Positions 40,157 to 49,521 of a stretch of 64,000 bases of DNA are shown here, in pieces. The first letter of the stretch is position 1; every line of letters begins with the position of its first letter. The DNA is taken from NCBI GenBank assembly GCA_903824495.1, contig CAIJXB010000023.1, positions 41,160 through 105,159 of the forward strand, written 5' to 3'. The DNA comes from an uncultured Chlamydiae bacterium (GTDB lineage: Bacteria; Chlamydiota; Chlamydiia; Chlamydiales; Rhabdochlamydiaceae). A program made the translations under genes and the position numbers. The notes under the pieces are model-generated. The model saw only the letters and a program-made list of their open reading frames with translations. It did no database searches and was not told the DNA's origin.

Positions 40157-40925
40157 GGCAGTGCTACTCTCTTTTTTTTCTCTGTTTGTTACCATTTCAG
40201 GCTTCGCAGAGTTTCTTGACATTGAAACACTTCCAAGTCTTAGATCTGAGAGGTACCCTTTAGCTCCCTACGACAAGGTCATCGTCATTTCAGCCCCTCG
40301 AACAGGGAGCTCTTTGACGTATAATGTTTTTAGGTTTCTTTTTGAAAAGGATGTTTTACTTTCTCGCTCTCATAACGAGTGGAGGGAGGATCGTCTTGTT
40401 TTAAAAACGCACAGATTCCAAGGCTTAGAGGCTTTTCTAGGAGAAAACGTATTATACGTTGTTACTCTCCGCCATCCAATAGCTGCCAGCATATCCAATT
40501 ACAGAATAGCTCCCCATCCCATATTAAATATAAAGAAGTTTGCTGAAAGGGTAGTGCTAAGACATCGAGACTATATCACTTATGCTGAGGAGCTGAAACA
40601 AAGGGAGAAAACTGTTCTTTTTGTGAAGTACGAAGAGCTAGAAGGGAATCTAGACTATCTTTTTACGCTCATTGAGCAGCAGCTAGCTGTATCGATAAAG
40701 GATCAGGACAAAGAGCTCATGACGAGAGCGTATGCAAAGAAAAATGTGAGCTCCTTTATTCAAAATCTGCCTGATTTTCAAGAGTATCTGCCGATTTCGG
40801 GATTTCATGGTAAGCATATTGCTCTAGAGCCATACACGCCGCCAAAAGAGCTTTTGTATTGGCTAGATCACTATGTTGATGAGATTAAACCCCTCTTTCA
40901 ACCCTATGGATATTTTTTAGACTAG
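40146..40925 (+). CDS. Exported sulfotransferase-family protein (3)
   Basis: 259 residues. Signal peptide VLLSFFSLFVTISGFAE. VIVISAPRTGSSLTYNVF is the phosphosulfate loop (with RTGS for KTGT) and VVTLRHPIAASISNYRI the 3'-phosphate motif. It starts 11 bases before the end of the glycosyltransferase gene and its last 41 bases overlap the convergent gene at 40885. It completes the five-gene operon. Confidence 0.75.
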   Translation: MKIKAVLLSFFSLFVTISGFAEFLDIETLPSLRSERYPLAPYDKVIVISAPRTGSSLTYNVFRFLFEKDVLLSRSHNEWREDRLVLKTHRFQGLEAFLGENVLYVVTLRHPIAASISNYRIAPHPILNIKKFAERVVLRHRDYITYAEELKQREKTVLFVKYEELEGNLDYLFTLIEQQLAVSIKDQDKELMTRAYAKKNVSSFIQNLPDFQEYLPISGFHGKHIALEPYTPPKELLYWLDHYVDEIKPLFQPYGYFLD

Positions 40926-42072
40926 AAATCTGAATCTTACTTAGAGCAAAAGATAAGGGAGGGTGGTTCCTGCTGTATTTGCTAGGGTAAAGATCTCTAT
41001 ATTGGAATGCTTTGGTGGAATAAAAGCAAAGCTCTATTGGGCTATTTGTTAGATGCTCTTTTGGGATTTTTCCATGGTATAAGGAAAAAACTTCTTCATC
41101 TAACTTTTTAATCTCGATCTCTTTTCCATTTACAAGCACCTTTGGCTCTACTTCCGCAGTTAAACACCTTGCATTGAAAAATAGATCATAATCAAAATCA
41201 TCTTGGAGTGAAAAATAGATGTAAGCAGGGCTATCCATAACCCATCTATAGATGACATTATTTTGTGCAGTGTCTCTATAGGTCCAGCCTCTCCCTTTCA
41301 AGGGAAGATCAAAGGTATATTCTATCTCATTTCTTTTTTGCAGAAGTGGCTGAAAAGATTTTGTTTGTAAAGGGTATGTAGTGGCTTTTTTTTGCACATG
41401 TTTTTTTGCGTACTCATAAAGTTCGATGTCAAGTGCATTCCACTGCTTTACTTCTTCTAAAATAGAGGCGCTTATCGGCTCTTTTTGAGTGGTGTTGATT
41501 TTAGGGATGTCTTGTTTATCCATCAAAATGCCAAGCCGCGCAAAAAGATCAATAACCTCTTCTTCAAAATGATCGAAGAAAATGATGTCATCAAGAGTGT
41601 TTAAGGTCTTTTTTGCACTCTCTAAAAGATCTTTTCCTTGCAAATCAGGATCTGTCGCTAAATGTCTACAGAGGGCATTGTCGATAAGGCCTTGATGGTA
41701 CTTGCTCTTTGGTATGAGGCGAAGTTTTAGCACAGACTCTAAGTCGAGAAGACTTTCATCTGCTTTTTTTTTAGCCCGCAAAAAAGAAAGGTATCTCTCA
41801 ACGGGGTCTCTTAAGATCGTTACTTTAAACGCCTGATCAAAGCTAGGATCCAATTTTCTACAAAATGCATAAGGAAAATGTCCTGAAACGAGCTCTTCTT
41901 CTACAGGTGCATTTGCCGATTTGGAGTTTCGAAAGGGGTAGATCTCATCAGAGGAAAGCTCCTGCTCGAGCAAGAGCCTTAGAGTTGTCCCTCCTGTTTT
42001 TGGAATATGCAGGAAATAAAGACGCGCTTCAGCTGTCATGCATAGCAAAAGAAATAAAAAACAGGTCTTCAT
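40885..42072 (-). CDS. Exported sulfotransferase, Sulfotransfer_2-like
   Basis: 395 residues. Signal peptide TCFLFLLLCMTAEA, directly followed by RLYFLHIPKTGGTTLRLLL, the IPKTGGTT loop typical of heparan- and chondroitin-type Golgi sulfotransferases, then VTILRDPVERYLSFL for 3'-phosphate binding. The C-terminal ~140 residues form an extra beta-rich domain (FSLYHGKIPKEHLTN) not needed for sulfotransfer. It starts 1 base after the ATPase gene at 42074 and is convergent with the operon at 36792-40925. Confidence 0.8.
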   Translation of the reverse strand: MKTCFLFLLLCMTAEARLYFLHIPKTGGTTLRLLLEQELSSDEIYPFRNSKSANAPVEEELVSGHFPYAFCRKLDPSFDQAFKVTILRDPVERYLSFLRAKKKADESLLDLESVLKLRLIPKSKYHQGLIDNALCRHLATDPDLQGKDLLESAKKTLNTLDDIIFFDHFEEEVIDLFARLGILMDKQDIPKINTTQKEPISASILEEVKQWNALDIELYEYAKKHVQKKATTYPLQTKSFQPLLQKRNEIEYTFDLPLKGRGWTYRDTAQNNVIYRWVMDSPAYIYFSLQDDFDYDLFFNARCLTAEVEPKVLVNGKEIEIKKLDEEVFSLYHGKIPKEHLTNSPIELCFYSTKAFQYRDLYPSKYSRNHPPLSFALSKIQISSLKNIHRVERGV

Positions 42073-42073
42073 T

Positions 42074-43255
42074 TCAATTTTTTAGCTCTGGAATTTCCCG
42101 AATCATAAATTCATCAAAGAGGGGAACTGTAAAAGCTATGTCGCCATAGGCAGGACTATAGATCATTCCTTTCTTAATGAGGCTTGAGCGAATCGGACTC
42201 AGAGTGTTGGCTTTAACATTCAAGGCTAGTGCGATGTCTCCCGTGCGTTTAGAGCCGGGTCCTGGTTCTGCTATAGCGCGAAGGAAATTTTTTTCACTAG
42301 GAGTCAGGCGATCAAAGCGCACTCTAAAAAAGTTAGCATCAAGGCTTCTAATGACGGTATCGGTCGCATTTTGAATGTCTTGCAATGTGATCACGCTGTC
42401 TGAAGCTCTATTCCAAGCATGGTAGGCCCATTCTTGGAGAAAGTAAGGGTATCCTTGCGTCAGGCGATAGATCTCTACAAGGGAGGTAGGTTCAAAAGCA
42501 ACACCAACCGCAAGAGCTGGATCTTGCAGAGCGCGCTCTGCATCTTCTTTGGATAAAGCTCCAATACTTGGGAAGCTGAAAAGCCGTTCTGCATATGTTT
42601 TAGACTCACCTGCAAATCCTGGAAGCGTTGGAAGGCCTGCTCCAATCAGCACTAAGGGCAGCTGCAATTGCTGGACCTTATGCATAGCCATGATGAGGGA
42701 GCCGAGCTCCTTTTGATTCAGGTATTGAATTTCATCAATCAAAATAGCAATCGCGATGCCAAGATCTTCAGCTGCCTCTCCGATCGCGATAAAAAGATTA
42801 GGCAAATCGACTTCTAGATCGCCACTATCGGCAGTTCCTTTTTCTGCAGTAATGTCATCTTCAATAACCATATCATTGGCTTTTAGCCTAATTCCTCCAA
42901 TGAAACTGTGTAAAACAGCGAGACTCCTTTTAACTTTTTCACTGGGGGAATGCCTTCCTAAGTCAAATAACAACCCTCTTAGATAAGGAATGATCAGGCG
43001 CGCTAGTTCTTTGTTTTCGTGTGCTTCAATGAGGATGGTTTGGTAGCCATTTTTTTTAGCTAAACGCTCGATTTCATTCAGTAGTACGGTTTTGCCAACT
43101 CCTCGCAAGCCTGTAAGAAGCATGCTCTTTTCAGAGCGCTTTTGTTTGATGCGTCCAAAAAGAATTCTGGCTTGTTCAAGGACAGGATCTCGACCTACAA
43201 GTTCTGGAGGGGGAGAACCAGCTCCTGGAGAGAAAGGATTTTTAATAGGATCCAT
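42074..43255 (-). CDS. AAA ATPase (Orc/STAND-like)
   Basis: 393 residues. Walker A is LTGLRGVGKTVLLNEI near residue 46, Walker B AIAILIDEIQYL near residue 165, then a sensor region (LVLIGAGLPTLPG) and a C-terminal winged-helix part (RTGDIALALNVKANTLSPIR). This domain order matches small AAA proteins with an ORC-like core found in many bacteria, often with mobile or defence genes. It is transcribed with the sulfotransferase after it. No partner is evident. Confidence 0.8.
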   Translation of the reverse strand: MDPIKNPFSPGAGSPPPELVGRDPVLEQARILFGRIKQKRSEKSMLLTGLRGVGKTVLLNEIERLAKKNGYQTILIEAHENKELARLIIPYLRGLLFDLGRHSPSEKVKRSLAVLHSFIGGIRLKANDMVIEDDITAEKGTADSGDLEVDLPNLFIAIGEAAEDLGIAIAILIDEIQYLNQKELGSLIMAMHKVQQLQLPLVLIGAGLPTLPGFAGESKTYAERLFSFPSIGALSKEDAERALQDPALAVGVAFEPTSLVEIYRLTQGYPYFLQEWAYHAWNRASDSVITLQDIQNATDTVIRSLDANFFRVRFDRLTPSEKNFLRAIAEPGPGSKRTGDIALALNVKANTLSPIRSSLIKKGMIYSPAYGDIAFTVPLFDEFMIREIPELKN

Positions 43256-43391
43256 AATACCTGCTTTGGAAAAAGATGTTCATGCTCTCGGTATAACAAA
43301 CATCAGCATGAATAGCTATAGTTAAGTGAATGTATTTTGCGAAAAATCAGGACTGAAGCGCTGTCTGTGTGCTTTTCAAAAACTAAATACG

Positions 43392-43411
43392 TTGATTAAT
43401 ACTATCATAAA
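43392..43411 (+). promoter_or_regulatory. Conserved 20-bp element, copy 1
   Basis: TTGATTAATACTATCATAAA, 86 bases before ATG 43498. One of four copies (consensus TTGAYWAATACTATCATRAA) standing upstream of the secreted collagen-like and jelly-roll genes. Confidence 0.7.
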
Positions 43412-43497
43412 CAAATATGTTTTAGAAACCATCTGAGCGGGAAATCTTTTAGATTCTTTTCGGTTGATGGATGTGTGTTTTAACCAGGAAAATTATC

Positions 43498-44247
43498 ATG
43501 AAAACAAAAATGATTTTATTAGGGTGTGTGTGCTTTACGCTAAATGTTTGTGCGGGGGATGGTGGTTGGTTTACGGGTGCCACGGGTCCTCAGGGTCCTC
43601 AAGGTGAAATGGGTCCTCAAGGGCCTAAGGGGGATATGGGTCCTCCAGGCTTGCAAGGTCCTCGAGGGGAAATGGGGCTTCAGGGTCCTCAGGGGCTTCA
43701 AGGCAGGACGGGTCCTCAAGGGGTTTCTGGTATTCAGGGTCTTGCGGGTCCTCAGGGTATTCAGGGGGAGATGGGTCCTCAGGGTGTTACGGGAGGGGCT
43801 GTTGCTAGTTTGTATAGCGTGCTTGATCAGTCGCTTGCCTCTGGTGGTGTTGTGGTTTTTGAAGGAGCGAATACCGTTTCATCTTCTTCTTATGATGTGA
43901 GCGCGGCTTCAAGTTTGGGGCAGATCGTTTTTTTAAAAAGTGGCGTTTATAATATCTCTTGGGGTGTTGAAGGAAAGTTGACTCCTCCGTTTTCGAATCC
44001 GCCGCCTGCGTGGGCTCTTTCTCTTTACTTGGATGGGGTTCCTGTTCCAGGTTCTTGTTTCCCTGGTTTCACTTTGTCTCCTAATGGTTCTTCAGCTTTT
44101 GCTGGGGGGCGTCTTGCTGTTGCAGCTCTCGCTGGGCAGGTTCTTACGTTGCAGAGTGTTTCTAATTTGCCGATCACTTTGTCGGCGACAACAGTTGGCG
44201 TGTTTGTTCCAACAATTTCGGCGTCTTTAGTGATTGAATCGGAGTGA
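43498..44247 (+). CDS. Secreted collagen-like protein (1)
   Basis: About 249 residues from ATG 43498 with CAGGAA before it. Signal peptide [15 protein letters not shown], then 26 or so Gly-X-Y triplets ([19 protein letters not shown] type) over residues ~25-100, then a ~135-residue C-terminal domain ([30 protein letters not shown]) that looks like the C1q/TNF jelly roll of BclA-type collagens. It should form exported trimers. The short form of the Cys cluster seen in the others is absent here. Confidence 0.85.
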   Translation: MKTKMILLGCVCFTLNVCAGDGGWFTGATGPQGPQGEMGPQGPKGDMGPPGLQGPRGEMGLQGPQGLQGRTGPQGVSGIQGLAGPQGIQGEMGPQGVTGGAVASLYSVLDQSLASGGVVVFEGANTVSSSSYDVSAASSLGQIVFLKSGVYNISWGVEGKLTPPFSNPPPAWALSLYLDGVPVPGSCFPGFTLSPNGSSAFAGGRLAVAALAGQVLTLQSVSNLPITLSATTVGVFVPTISASLVIESE

Positions 44248-44251
44248 ACTT

Positions 44252-44290
44252 AAGAGGTCGAATCGTTGTGTTCGACCTCTTTTCTTTTTT
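44252..44290 (+). terminator. Terminator after collagen-like gene 1
   Basis: AAGAGGTCGAA, 8-base loop, TTCGACCTCTT and T-rich tail. Confidence 0.85.
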
Positions 44291-44342
44291 TATTTTTCAT
44301 AGAGGGAAAATCAATTTTTTTCTTTGTTTCAAAAAATCTTTG

Positions 44343-44362
44343 TTGATTAATACTATCATGAA
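44343..44362 (+). promoter_or_regulatory. Conserved 20-bp element, copy 2
   Basis: TTGATTAATACTATCATGAA, 84 bases before ATG 44447, at the same distance as copy 1. Confidence 0.75.
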
Positions 44363-44446
44363 GAGTAAAACTGAGGCGAGTTTGTAATGAAAGGTTCTTT
44401 ACGAACTCTTGACGATCAAATATACCTTGTAAAGAAGGAATTTATC

Positions 44447-45172
44447 ATGAGAAAGAAATTGTCTCTAATAGCTGTTTTAAGTATGACGCTTTTTTCATTA
44501 AATGTTTACGGACAGACGAGTGATTGCTGTTGTACAGACTGTGTTTGTCCTCCTGGACCTCAAGGTCCTGTTGGACCTCAAGGTAATACAGGAATTCAAG
44601 GAAACACAGGTCCTCAAGGTGTTGCAGGACTTCCAGGTGCAATAGGATCTCAAGGTCCAGCGGGCCCTCAAGGAGTTCCTGGTCCTCAAGGCCCTTGCTG
44701 CTCTAACATTGTAAGCCATTCCATGGCTAACGTGTACAGCTTGCTCGATCAAGCGATGCCCTCTGGCGCTTCTGTGATGTTTCAAAACACAAACGCGATT
44801 GTGGCAGCAGATTATGATACGACTTTAATGAATGTAACAGGAGCCATTACCTTTCTAAAAACAGGTATTTATTCTATTGGCTTTACAGTGGAAGGGCAGC
44901 TAACGCCTCCTTTTCCGTCTCCAACCCCAGCTTGGTCTTTTTCTTTATACCTAGATGGAGTTCCAATTCCTGGAGCTTGTTTTTCTTCGTTCACTCTTTT
45001 TCCTGATGAGCTAACTACGACTGCAGCTGGAACTGTTATTGTTCCTGTGAATGCAGGGCAAGTGCTTACATTAAGAAGTACCTCGACTTTGCCTGTTAGC
45101 ATTACATCAAGTCTTGCAGGATCTACGATTCCTGTGACTTCAGCATCTTTAGTGATTGAACAACAAAACTAG
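44447..45172 (+). CDS. Secreted collagen-like protein (2) with N-terminal Cys cluster
   Basis: 241 residues from ATG 44447. Signal peptide ending NVYGQ, then [16 protein letters not shown], ~16 Gly-X-Y triplets, CCSN, and the ~130-residue jelly-roll-like domain shared with neighbours ([32 protein letters not shown]). The Cys cluster flanking both ends of the collagen stretch suggests disulfide cross-linking. The next gene follows 9 bases later. Confidence 0.87.
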   Translation: MRKKLSLIAVLSMTLFSLNVYGQTSDCCCTDCVCPPGPQGPVGPQGNTGIQGNTGPQGVAGLPGAIGSQGPAGPQGVPGPQGPCCSNIVSHSMANVYSLLDQAMPSGASVMFQNTNAIVAADYDTTLMNVTGAITFLKTGIYSIGFTVEGQLTPPFPSPTPAWSFSLYLDGVPIPGACFSSFTLFPDELTTTAAGTVIVPVNAGQVLTLRSTSTLPVSITSSLAGSTIPVTSASLVIEQQN

Positions 45173-45181
45173 GAAAATATT

Positions 45182-45904
45182 ATGAGAAAGAAAATATCTT
45201 TGTTAGCAGGCTTGGCTGTGACGCTTTTTGCGCTCAATGCTTATGCTGCTAATGGTTGCTGTTGTACAGACTGCCTTTGTCCTTCTGCTCCACAAGGAGC
45301 TGTTGGTCCTCAAGGTCCTGCAGGTCTTCAAGGAGCTACAGGCTCTCAAGGTCCTCAAGGAGTTCAGGGGCCTCAGGGGTCTCAAGGTCCTGTTGGTGTT
45401 CAAGGTCCTCAAGGAGTTCAAGGTCCTTGCTGCCAAAGCCCTTTAGTGTCTCAGTCTGTTGCGAATGTGTATTCGGTTGCTGATAAGTCGATTTTGCCGG
45501 GAGCTGCTATAACATTTGAAAATACAAATGAAATTACAGCCGGTGACTTTGACCTTAGTTTAATGTCTACTACGGGGCAAATCACGTTTTTAAAAACGGG
45601 GATCTATTCTATTGCTTGGATGGTGGAAGGGCGCTTAACGCCTCCTTTTCCAGCTCCAGTGCCAGCATGGGCTCTTTCCCTTTATTTAGATGGAGTTCCA
45701 GTGCCAGGATCTTGTTTTTCAGCGTTCACTCTTTTTCCTGAAGAGTTGACAAGATCGCCAGCAGGAGCTGTGATCATTGCTGTGACAGCAGGTCAAGTGC
45801 TTACATTAAGAAGCACTTCCACTTTGCCGATCAGTCTTATTTCTAGTATTCCGGGATCTTTGCAGCCGGAAACCTGTGCAGCTATTGTGATAGAGCAGCA
45901 GTAA
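45182..45904 (+). CDS. Secreted collagen-like protein (3) with N-terminal Cys cluster
   Basis: 240 residues, close paralogue of the gene before it and co-transcribed. Signal peptide ending NAYAAN, then [17 protein letters not shown], ~17 Gly-X-Y triplets of the GPQGVQ kind, CCQSP and the jelly-roll-like domain ([33 protein letters not shown]). The proteins probably form mixed trimers or stacks on the cell surface; this is inference. Confidence 0.87.
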   Translation: MRKKISLLAGLAVTLFALNAYAANGCCCTDCLCPSAPQGAVGPQGPAGLQGATGSQGPQGVQGPQGSQGPVGVQGPQGVQGPCCQSPLVSQSVANVYSVADKSILPGAAITFENTNEITAGDFDLSLMSTTGQITFLKTGIYSIAWMVEGRLTPPFPAPVPAWALSLYLDGVPVPGSCFSAFTLFPEELTRSPAGAVIIAVTAGQVLTLRSTSTLPISLISSIPGSLQPETCAAIVIEQQ

Positions 45905-45924
45905 GTCTAGTTTTTTTCATTCTT

Positions 45925-45967
45925 AAAGCCGAAGCGGCTCCTCCCGCTTCGGCTTTGAGTCGTTTTT
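45925..45967 (+). terminator. Terminator after collagen-like gene 3
   Basis: AAAGCCGAAGCGG, 6-base loop, CCGCTTCGGCTTT, then T-rich. The remaining ~200 bases to the cas promoter are AT-rich with nothing else recognisable. Confidence 0.85.
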
Positions 45968-46168
45968 TTCTTTTCTTTCTTTTTCTTGTGCAAAAAAAAT
46001 CAAGTCCAGGGTGGCTTCTGAGCGCATATTATCCTTGTTAGCCTAAAAAACATTTAATTTTTAGACGTTATTTTGTTATGTTGTTTTTTTTGCTGAAGCC
46101 TAATAAAAAAGCAGGTGGATGCATAAAGTTAAAATAATGTTTGGGTTTTGTGTGTAGTTTGTTAATTT

Positions 46169-46197
46169 TGCCATTCTTGTTTTTTTGAGAGATAATG
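46169..46197 (+). promoter_or_regulatory. Predicted promoter of the cas operon
   Basis: TTGCCA (46169-46174), 17-base spacer, GATAAT (46192-46197). Transcription would start near 46204, about 70 bases before the cas5 ATG. Confidence 0.55.
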
Positions 46198-46276
46198 GTT
46201 TGCTTGCCAAAGTGCTTTGTGGTTGATATTTGAGAAATAGAAAGAAAAATGACGTCGATTGAGTAGGGGAATATCA

Positions 46277-46891
46277 ATGAAACATAGACTTAAAGTATGG
46301 GGCGATTTCGCTTGTTTTACACGTCCGGAAATAAAGACCGAACGAGTATCTTATGAAATCATCACGCCGTCTGCTGCAAGAGGGGTTTTTGAGGCTATTT
46401 TATGGAGCCCTGAAATTCAGTGGAACGTTGAAAGTATACAGGTTTTAAATCCCATTAAGTGGATCAATGTACGAAGAAACGAAATAGCATCAAAAGCTGC
46501 AGAATATAAAGAGATATATATTGAAGAAGAGAGAGTTCAAAGATCTTCTCTTATTCTTAAAGATGCAGCTTATGTCATTGAAGCTAGTTTGAAGTCTGTT
46601 GCAGGCGATTTAAATGTAGAGAAGAAATTCAATACGATCTTTAAAAGAAGAGCTTTAAAAGGGCAATGTTTTACGCAGCCCTATCTTGGATGCAGAGAAT
46701 TTTCGTCTTATTTTCAACTGTTAGAAGAGAATGAACAGTGTCAACCTATTTCTGAAACGCGAGATTTAGGCTTGATGCTCCATGATATGGAATATAGCAA
46801 AAATGAAGTTTCTTCCCGGTTTTTTTTCGCAGTTATGAAAAATGGAAAGGTTGCGGTTCCTTTTAGAAATAATTCGGAGATCCAGCGATGA
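46277..46891 (+). CDS. cas5c: Type I-C CRISPR protein Cas5c (Cas5d), crRNA processing
   Basis: 204 residues from ATG 46277 (AGGGGA 6 bases before it). RLKVWGDFACFTRPEIKTERVSY, PSAARGVFEAILWSPEIQW and PIKWINVRRNEI are the conserved Cas5d blocks. In type I-C this protein cuts the repeat to make crRNA and stays on its 5' handle. The predicted catalytic histidine/lysine/tyrosine trio cannot be confirmed by eye. Its stop overlaps the cas8c start by 4 bases. Confidence 0.9.
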   Translation: MKHRLKVWGDFACFTRPEIKTERVSYEIITPSAARGVFEAILWSPEIQWNVESIQVLNPIKWINVRRNEIASKAAEYKEIYIEEERVQRSSLILKDAAYVIEASLKSVAGDLNVEKKFNTIFKRRALKGQCFTQPYLGCREFSSYFQLLEENEQCQPISETRDLGLMLHDMEYSKNEVSSRFFFAVMKNGKVAVPFRNNSEIQR

Positions 46892-48543
46892 TTGTTCAGC
46901 AACTTGTTCAGTATTATGAAGACCATACAGACCTTCTGCCCTCCTTTGGATGTGAATACAAAGAGATCTCTTTTGTTGTTTTGCTTAGTAAAGAAGGGAA
47001 GTTTTTAGACATTCAAGATACGAGAAATGGCAAAGGTGAAGGAAAGCGCATGCTTGTTCCTCAGTCTGTTAAGCGCTCCGGAGTGGGGTCTACACCTAAT
47101 ACCCTTTGGGACAATTTAAAGTATGTATTTGGAATGGGTGTCTCTGCGAATCCAAAGCAAAAAGAAGCTCTTGAAGAGAAAAGGATCGCTTTTTTACAAA
47201 ACCTTAAAAAATTGTTCTTTGCTTCACAAAAAAACAAAGAAGTTGAGGCTGTGATCCGCTTTTTAGAAAGCGACTTTCTAAAAGCGCTTGAAAAGCACCC
47301 TCTTTGGAAAGAGATTGTAGATCTCAATACGTATGTTTCTTTTTCTATAGATCCCACAAACCGACTTGTCTGCCAAGAAAGTTCGATTATTGAAGCGCTT
47401 GCTACTCTTTCTAAAAATGAATCCAAAGAAAAATCATCATTTTGTCTTGTTACAGGAAAAGTAGGTCCTGTGGCCCGGTTGCATCCGACCATTCAAGGTG
47501 TTTATGGGGCTCAAGGGTCAGGAGCTAGTTTGATTAGTTATAACCTAGATTCTGTAGAGTCATTTGGTAAGGAACAAGGGCACAATGCTCCTATTAGCGA
47601 AGCGGCGTCATTTGCCTATGGAGCAGCTCTTAATCACCTCTTGGACTCTCCTCGCAAAGTGGCCTTTAATCAAGCGATGACACTTCTTTTCTGGGCCAAG
47701 AAAAAAACTCCTTTTGAAGCTGTCTTCTCCGATTTTTTAAAGCTTTCTTCTTCCGATTCTTTAACAACGTTTTTGTCTAAGTGTGAAGAGGGGGAGGAAG
47801 ATGACTTTCCTTTTTATGTGCACGCGCTTTCTCCGAATGGAGCAAGACTTTCTGTGCGCTTTTCCTTCGAAGGGGCTGTGGGTGAGCTTAAAGAAAGGAT
47901 TCGAAAGCATTTTGAAGATTTGGAAGTTTACAGCGCCGCAAAAGAGCCAGAGCTTTATTCGATTTATTCACTTTTGCACGCTTTTTCTCCTTGTCATGAT
48001 GTGCAATATGTTTCGCCGCGCCTTGCCGGAGAGTTTCTCTTTAGTATATTGAGTGGTCTGCCATATCCTCGAGAACTTCTTTCGAATCTTTTGGGAAGAC
48101 TGTCTGATGAAGAGGGTATTTCTCATAGGAGAGTTTCTCTTTTAAAAGCGTGGATCAATCGAGCTCAGGGTGTAGTGAAAATGCGACCCTCTTTAGACCT
48201 ATCTAATCAAAACATTGGGTATTTGCTAGGGCGTCTTTTTGGGGTGCTTGAAATAGCTGGCAAAAAATTTAGAACCAAAAAAAATACGCAGATAACCCAT
48301 AGCCTTTATAAAACAGCGGCTGTTGTTCCTGAGAGGATTTTTCCTCATCTTTTAAACCGTTACGACAGGTACATAAACTCTTTAACCGTGAGTGATACAG
48401 ACTATTTTCAAAAGATAAAAGATTCGATTATGAAATCTTTTACCTCTCTTCCTTCCAATCTTTCTTTAATGGCTCAAGCAGAATTCGCCATTGGATACTA
48501 CCAGCAAAAACAACAGATATTTTCAGAAATTAAAAAAAGATAA
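46888..48543 (+). CDS. cas8c: Type I-C CRISPR large subunit Cas8c (Csd1)
   Basis: 551 residues, typical size. Family features are [21 protein letters not shown] and [12 protein letters not shown] near the start, [19 protein letters not shown] and [22 protein letters not shown] in the middle, and [13 protein letters not shown] near the C-terminus. It recognises the PAM and forms the large subunit of the I-C Cascade. No truncation visible. Confidence 0.9.
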   Translation: MIVQQLVQYYEDHTDLLPSFGCEYKEISFVVLLSKEGKFLDIQDTRNGKGEGKRMLVPQSVKRSGVGSTPNTLWDNLKYVFGMGVSANPKQKEALEEKRIAFLQNLKKLFFASQKNKEVEAVIRFLESDFLKALEKHPLWKEIVDLNTYVSFSIDPTNRLVCQESSIIEALATLSKNESKEKSSFCLVTGKVGPVARLHPTIQGVYGAQGSGASLISYNLDSVESFGKEQGHNAPISEAASFAYGAALNHLLDSPRKVAFNQAMTLLFWAKKKTPFEAVFSDFLKLSSSDSLTTFLSKCEEGEEDDFPFYVHALSPNGARLSVRFSFEGAVGELKERIRKHFEDLEVYSAAKEPELYSIYSLLHAFSPCHDVQYVSPRLAGEFLFSILSGLPYPRELLSNLLGRLSDEEGISHRRVSLLKAWINRAQGVVKMRPSLDLSNQNIGYLLGRLFGVLEIAGKKFRTKKNTQITHSLYKTAAVVPERIFPHLLNRYDRYINSLTVSDTDYFQKIKDSIMKSFTSLPSNLSLMAQAEFAIGYYQQKQQIFSEIKKR

Positions 48544-48550
48544 ACGACTT

Positions 48551-49429
48551 ATGCCATTTAACAATAGATATGAATTTGTATACTTATTCGATGTAAAAGA
48601 CGGAAATCCTAATGGGGATCCGGATGCGGGAAATGCCCCTAGAATTGACTTTGAGACAGGTCAAGGTCTTGTCACGGATGTTTGTCTAAAGCGGAAAATA
48701 CGCAATTACATACTTTGCGCTAAAAATGAAGAGCACCCTTTTCGGATATACGTTAAGGAAAAGTCTGTTCTTGAGCTTCAAAATGAACTTGCATTTCAAA
48801 GTCTTGGATACGATTTGAAAAGTGATCAAGGCAAGAGAAAGGGAAGTGAAAAGACTTCAGAAGCTAGATCTTGGATGTGTGAAAACTTCTACGATATCCG
48901 AGCTTTTGGCGCTGTTATGGGGAATAAAGAGGCTAATTGTGGGCAAGTGAGAGGCGCTGTTCAAATCACATTTGCTAGAAGTATCGATCCGATCATCAGT
49001 CTTGAGCACACCATTACAAGAGCTGCTGTTGCTACAAAAAAAGAAGCGCAGCAACAAGAAAATGAAAACAAGACGATGGGACGCAAATATACAGTGTCTT
49101 ATGGGCTTTATAAGGCTCACGGTTTTATCTCGGCCAATCTCGCTAAGCAAACCGGTTTTTCTAAAGTAGATTTGGAGCTTTTGTGGGATGCTTTAAAAAA
49201 CATGTTTGATCAAGATCGCTCTGCTTCCAAAGGAACCATGTCGATGCGAGGGCTATATATATTCAAACATGAAAGTCCTCTTGGGAATGCGCCGGCTCAA
49301 TCTCTTTTTGACTCCATTGAGGTCAGAAAAAAAGAAGGAGTAGAAATACCTCGCAATTTTTCTGATTATCAGGTAAAAGTAAGTAAAGAAAAACATCCGT
49401 CTACTGTCTTCTTGACAGAGGTTGTTTAG
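48551..49429 (+). CDS. cas7c: Type I-C CRISPR backbone protein Cas7c (Csd2)
   Basis: 292 residues from ATG 48551, 7 bases after cas8c. [47 protein letters not shown] and [16 protein letters not shown] are diagnostic of Cas7c/Csd2, which polymerises along the guide RNA. The reading frame is intact. In standard I-C loci cas4, cas1 and cas2 follow; here a single CRISPR repeat follows 6 bases after the stop. Confidence 0.9.
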   Translation: MPFNNRYEFVYLFDVKDGNPNGDPDAGNAPRIDFETGQGLVTDVCLKRKIRNYILCAKNEEHPFRIYVKEKSVLELQNELAFQSLGYDLKSDQGKRKGSEKTSEARSWMCENFYDIRAFGAVMGNKEANCGQVRGAVQITFARSIDPIISLEHTITRAAVATKKEAQQQENENKTMGRKYTVSYGLYKAHGFISANLAKQTGFSKVDLELLWDALKNMFDQDRSASKGTMSMRGLYIFKHESPLGNAPAQSLFDSIEVRKKEGVEIPRNFSDYQVKVSKEKHPSTVFLTEVV

Positions 49430-49435
49430 TTCGTA

Positions 49436-49468
49436 ATATCGCTTCCTCAGGGAAGTGTGGATTGAAAC
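49436..49468 (+). CRISPR. Single type I-C CRISPR repeat (orphan)
   Basis: A 33-base unit with a 7-bp stem (CGCTTCC/GGAAGTG, one G-U pair, loop TCAG) and the I-C 3' end GTGGATTGAAAC. No second copy of the repeat occurs nearby, so this is one repeat without a spacer array. It is followed by 17 bases (ATGATTGTATTGATATC) and then a terminator. Confidence 0.8.
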
Positions 49469-49485
49469 ATGATTGTATTGATATC

Positions 49486-49513
49486 AAGCCCTTGTAACAA
49501 CAAGGGCTTTTTT
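49486..49513 (+). terminator. Terminator after the single CRISPR repeat
   Basis: AAGCCCTTG, TAACAA loop, CAAGGGCTT and six T. It begins 17 bases after the repeat and would end the cas transcript. Confidence 0.85.
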
Positions 49514-49521
49514 ATTCTACC

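Noticed and set aside
43544..43900. Leucine- and valine-rich frames within the collagen-like genes (also 45228-45446 and minus-strand frames)
   Set aside because: They are off-frame readings of GGTCCTCAA-type triplets and lack start signals.
43560..45430. The repeated GGTCCTCAAGG units resemble a short repeat array
   Set aside because: The periodicity is 9 bases and encodes Gly-Pro-Gln triplets; there are no unique spacers as in CRISPR.
46277..46295. Degenerate CRISPR repeat at the cas5 start (AATGAAACATAGA against ATTGAAACATGA of the repeat end)
   Set aside because: The likeness is limited to about 10 bases and lacks the repeat stem.
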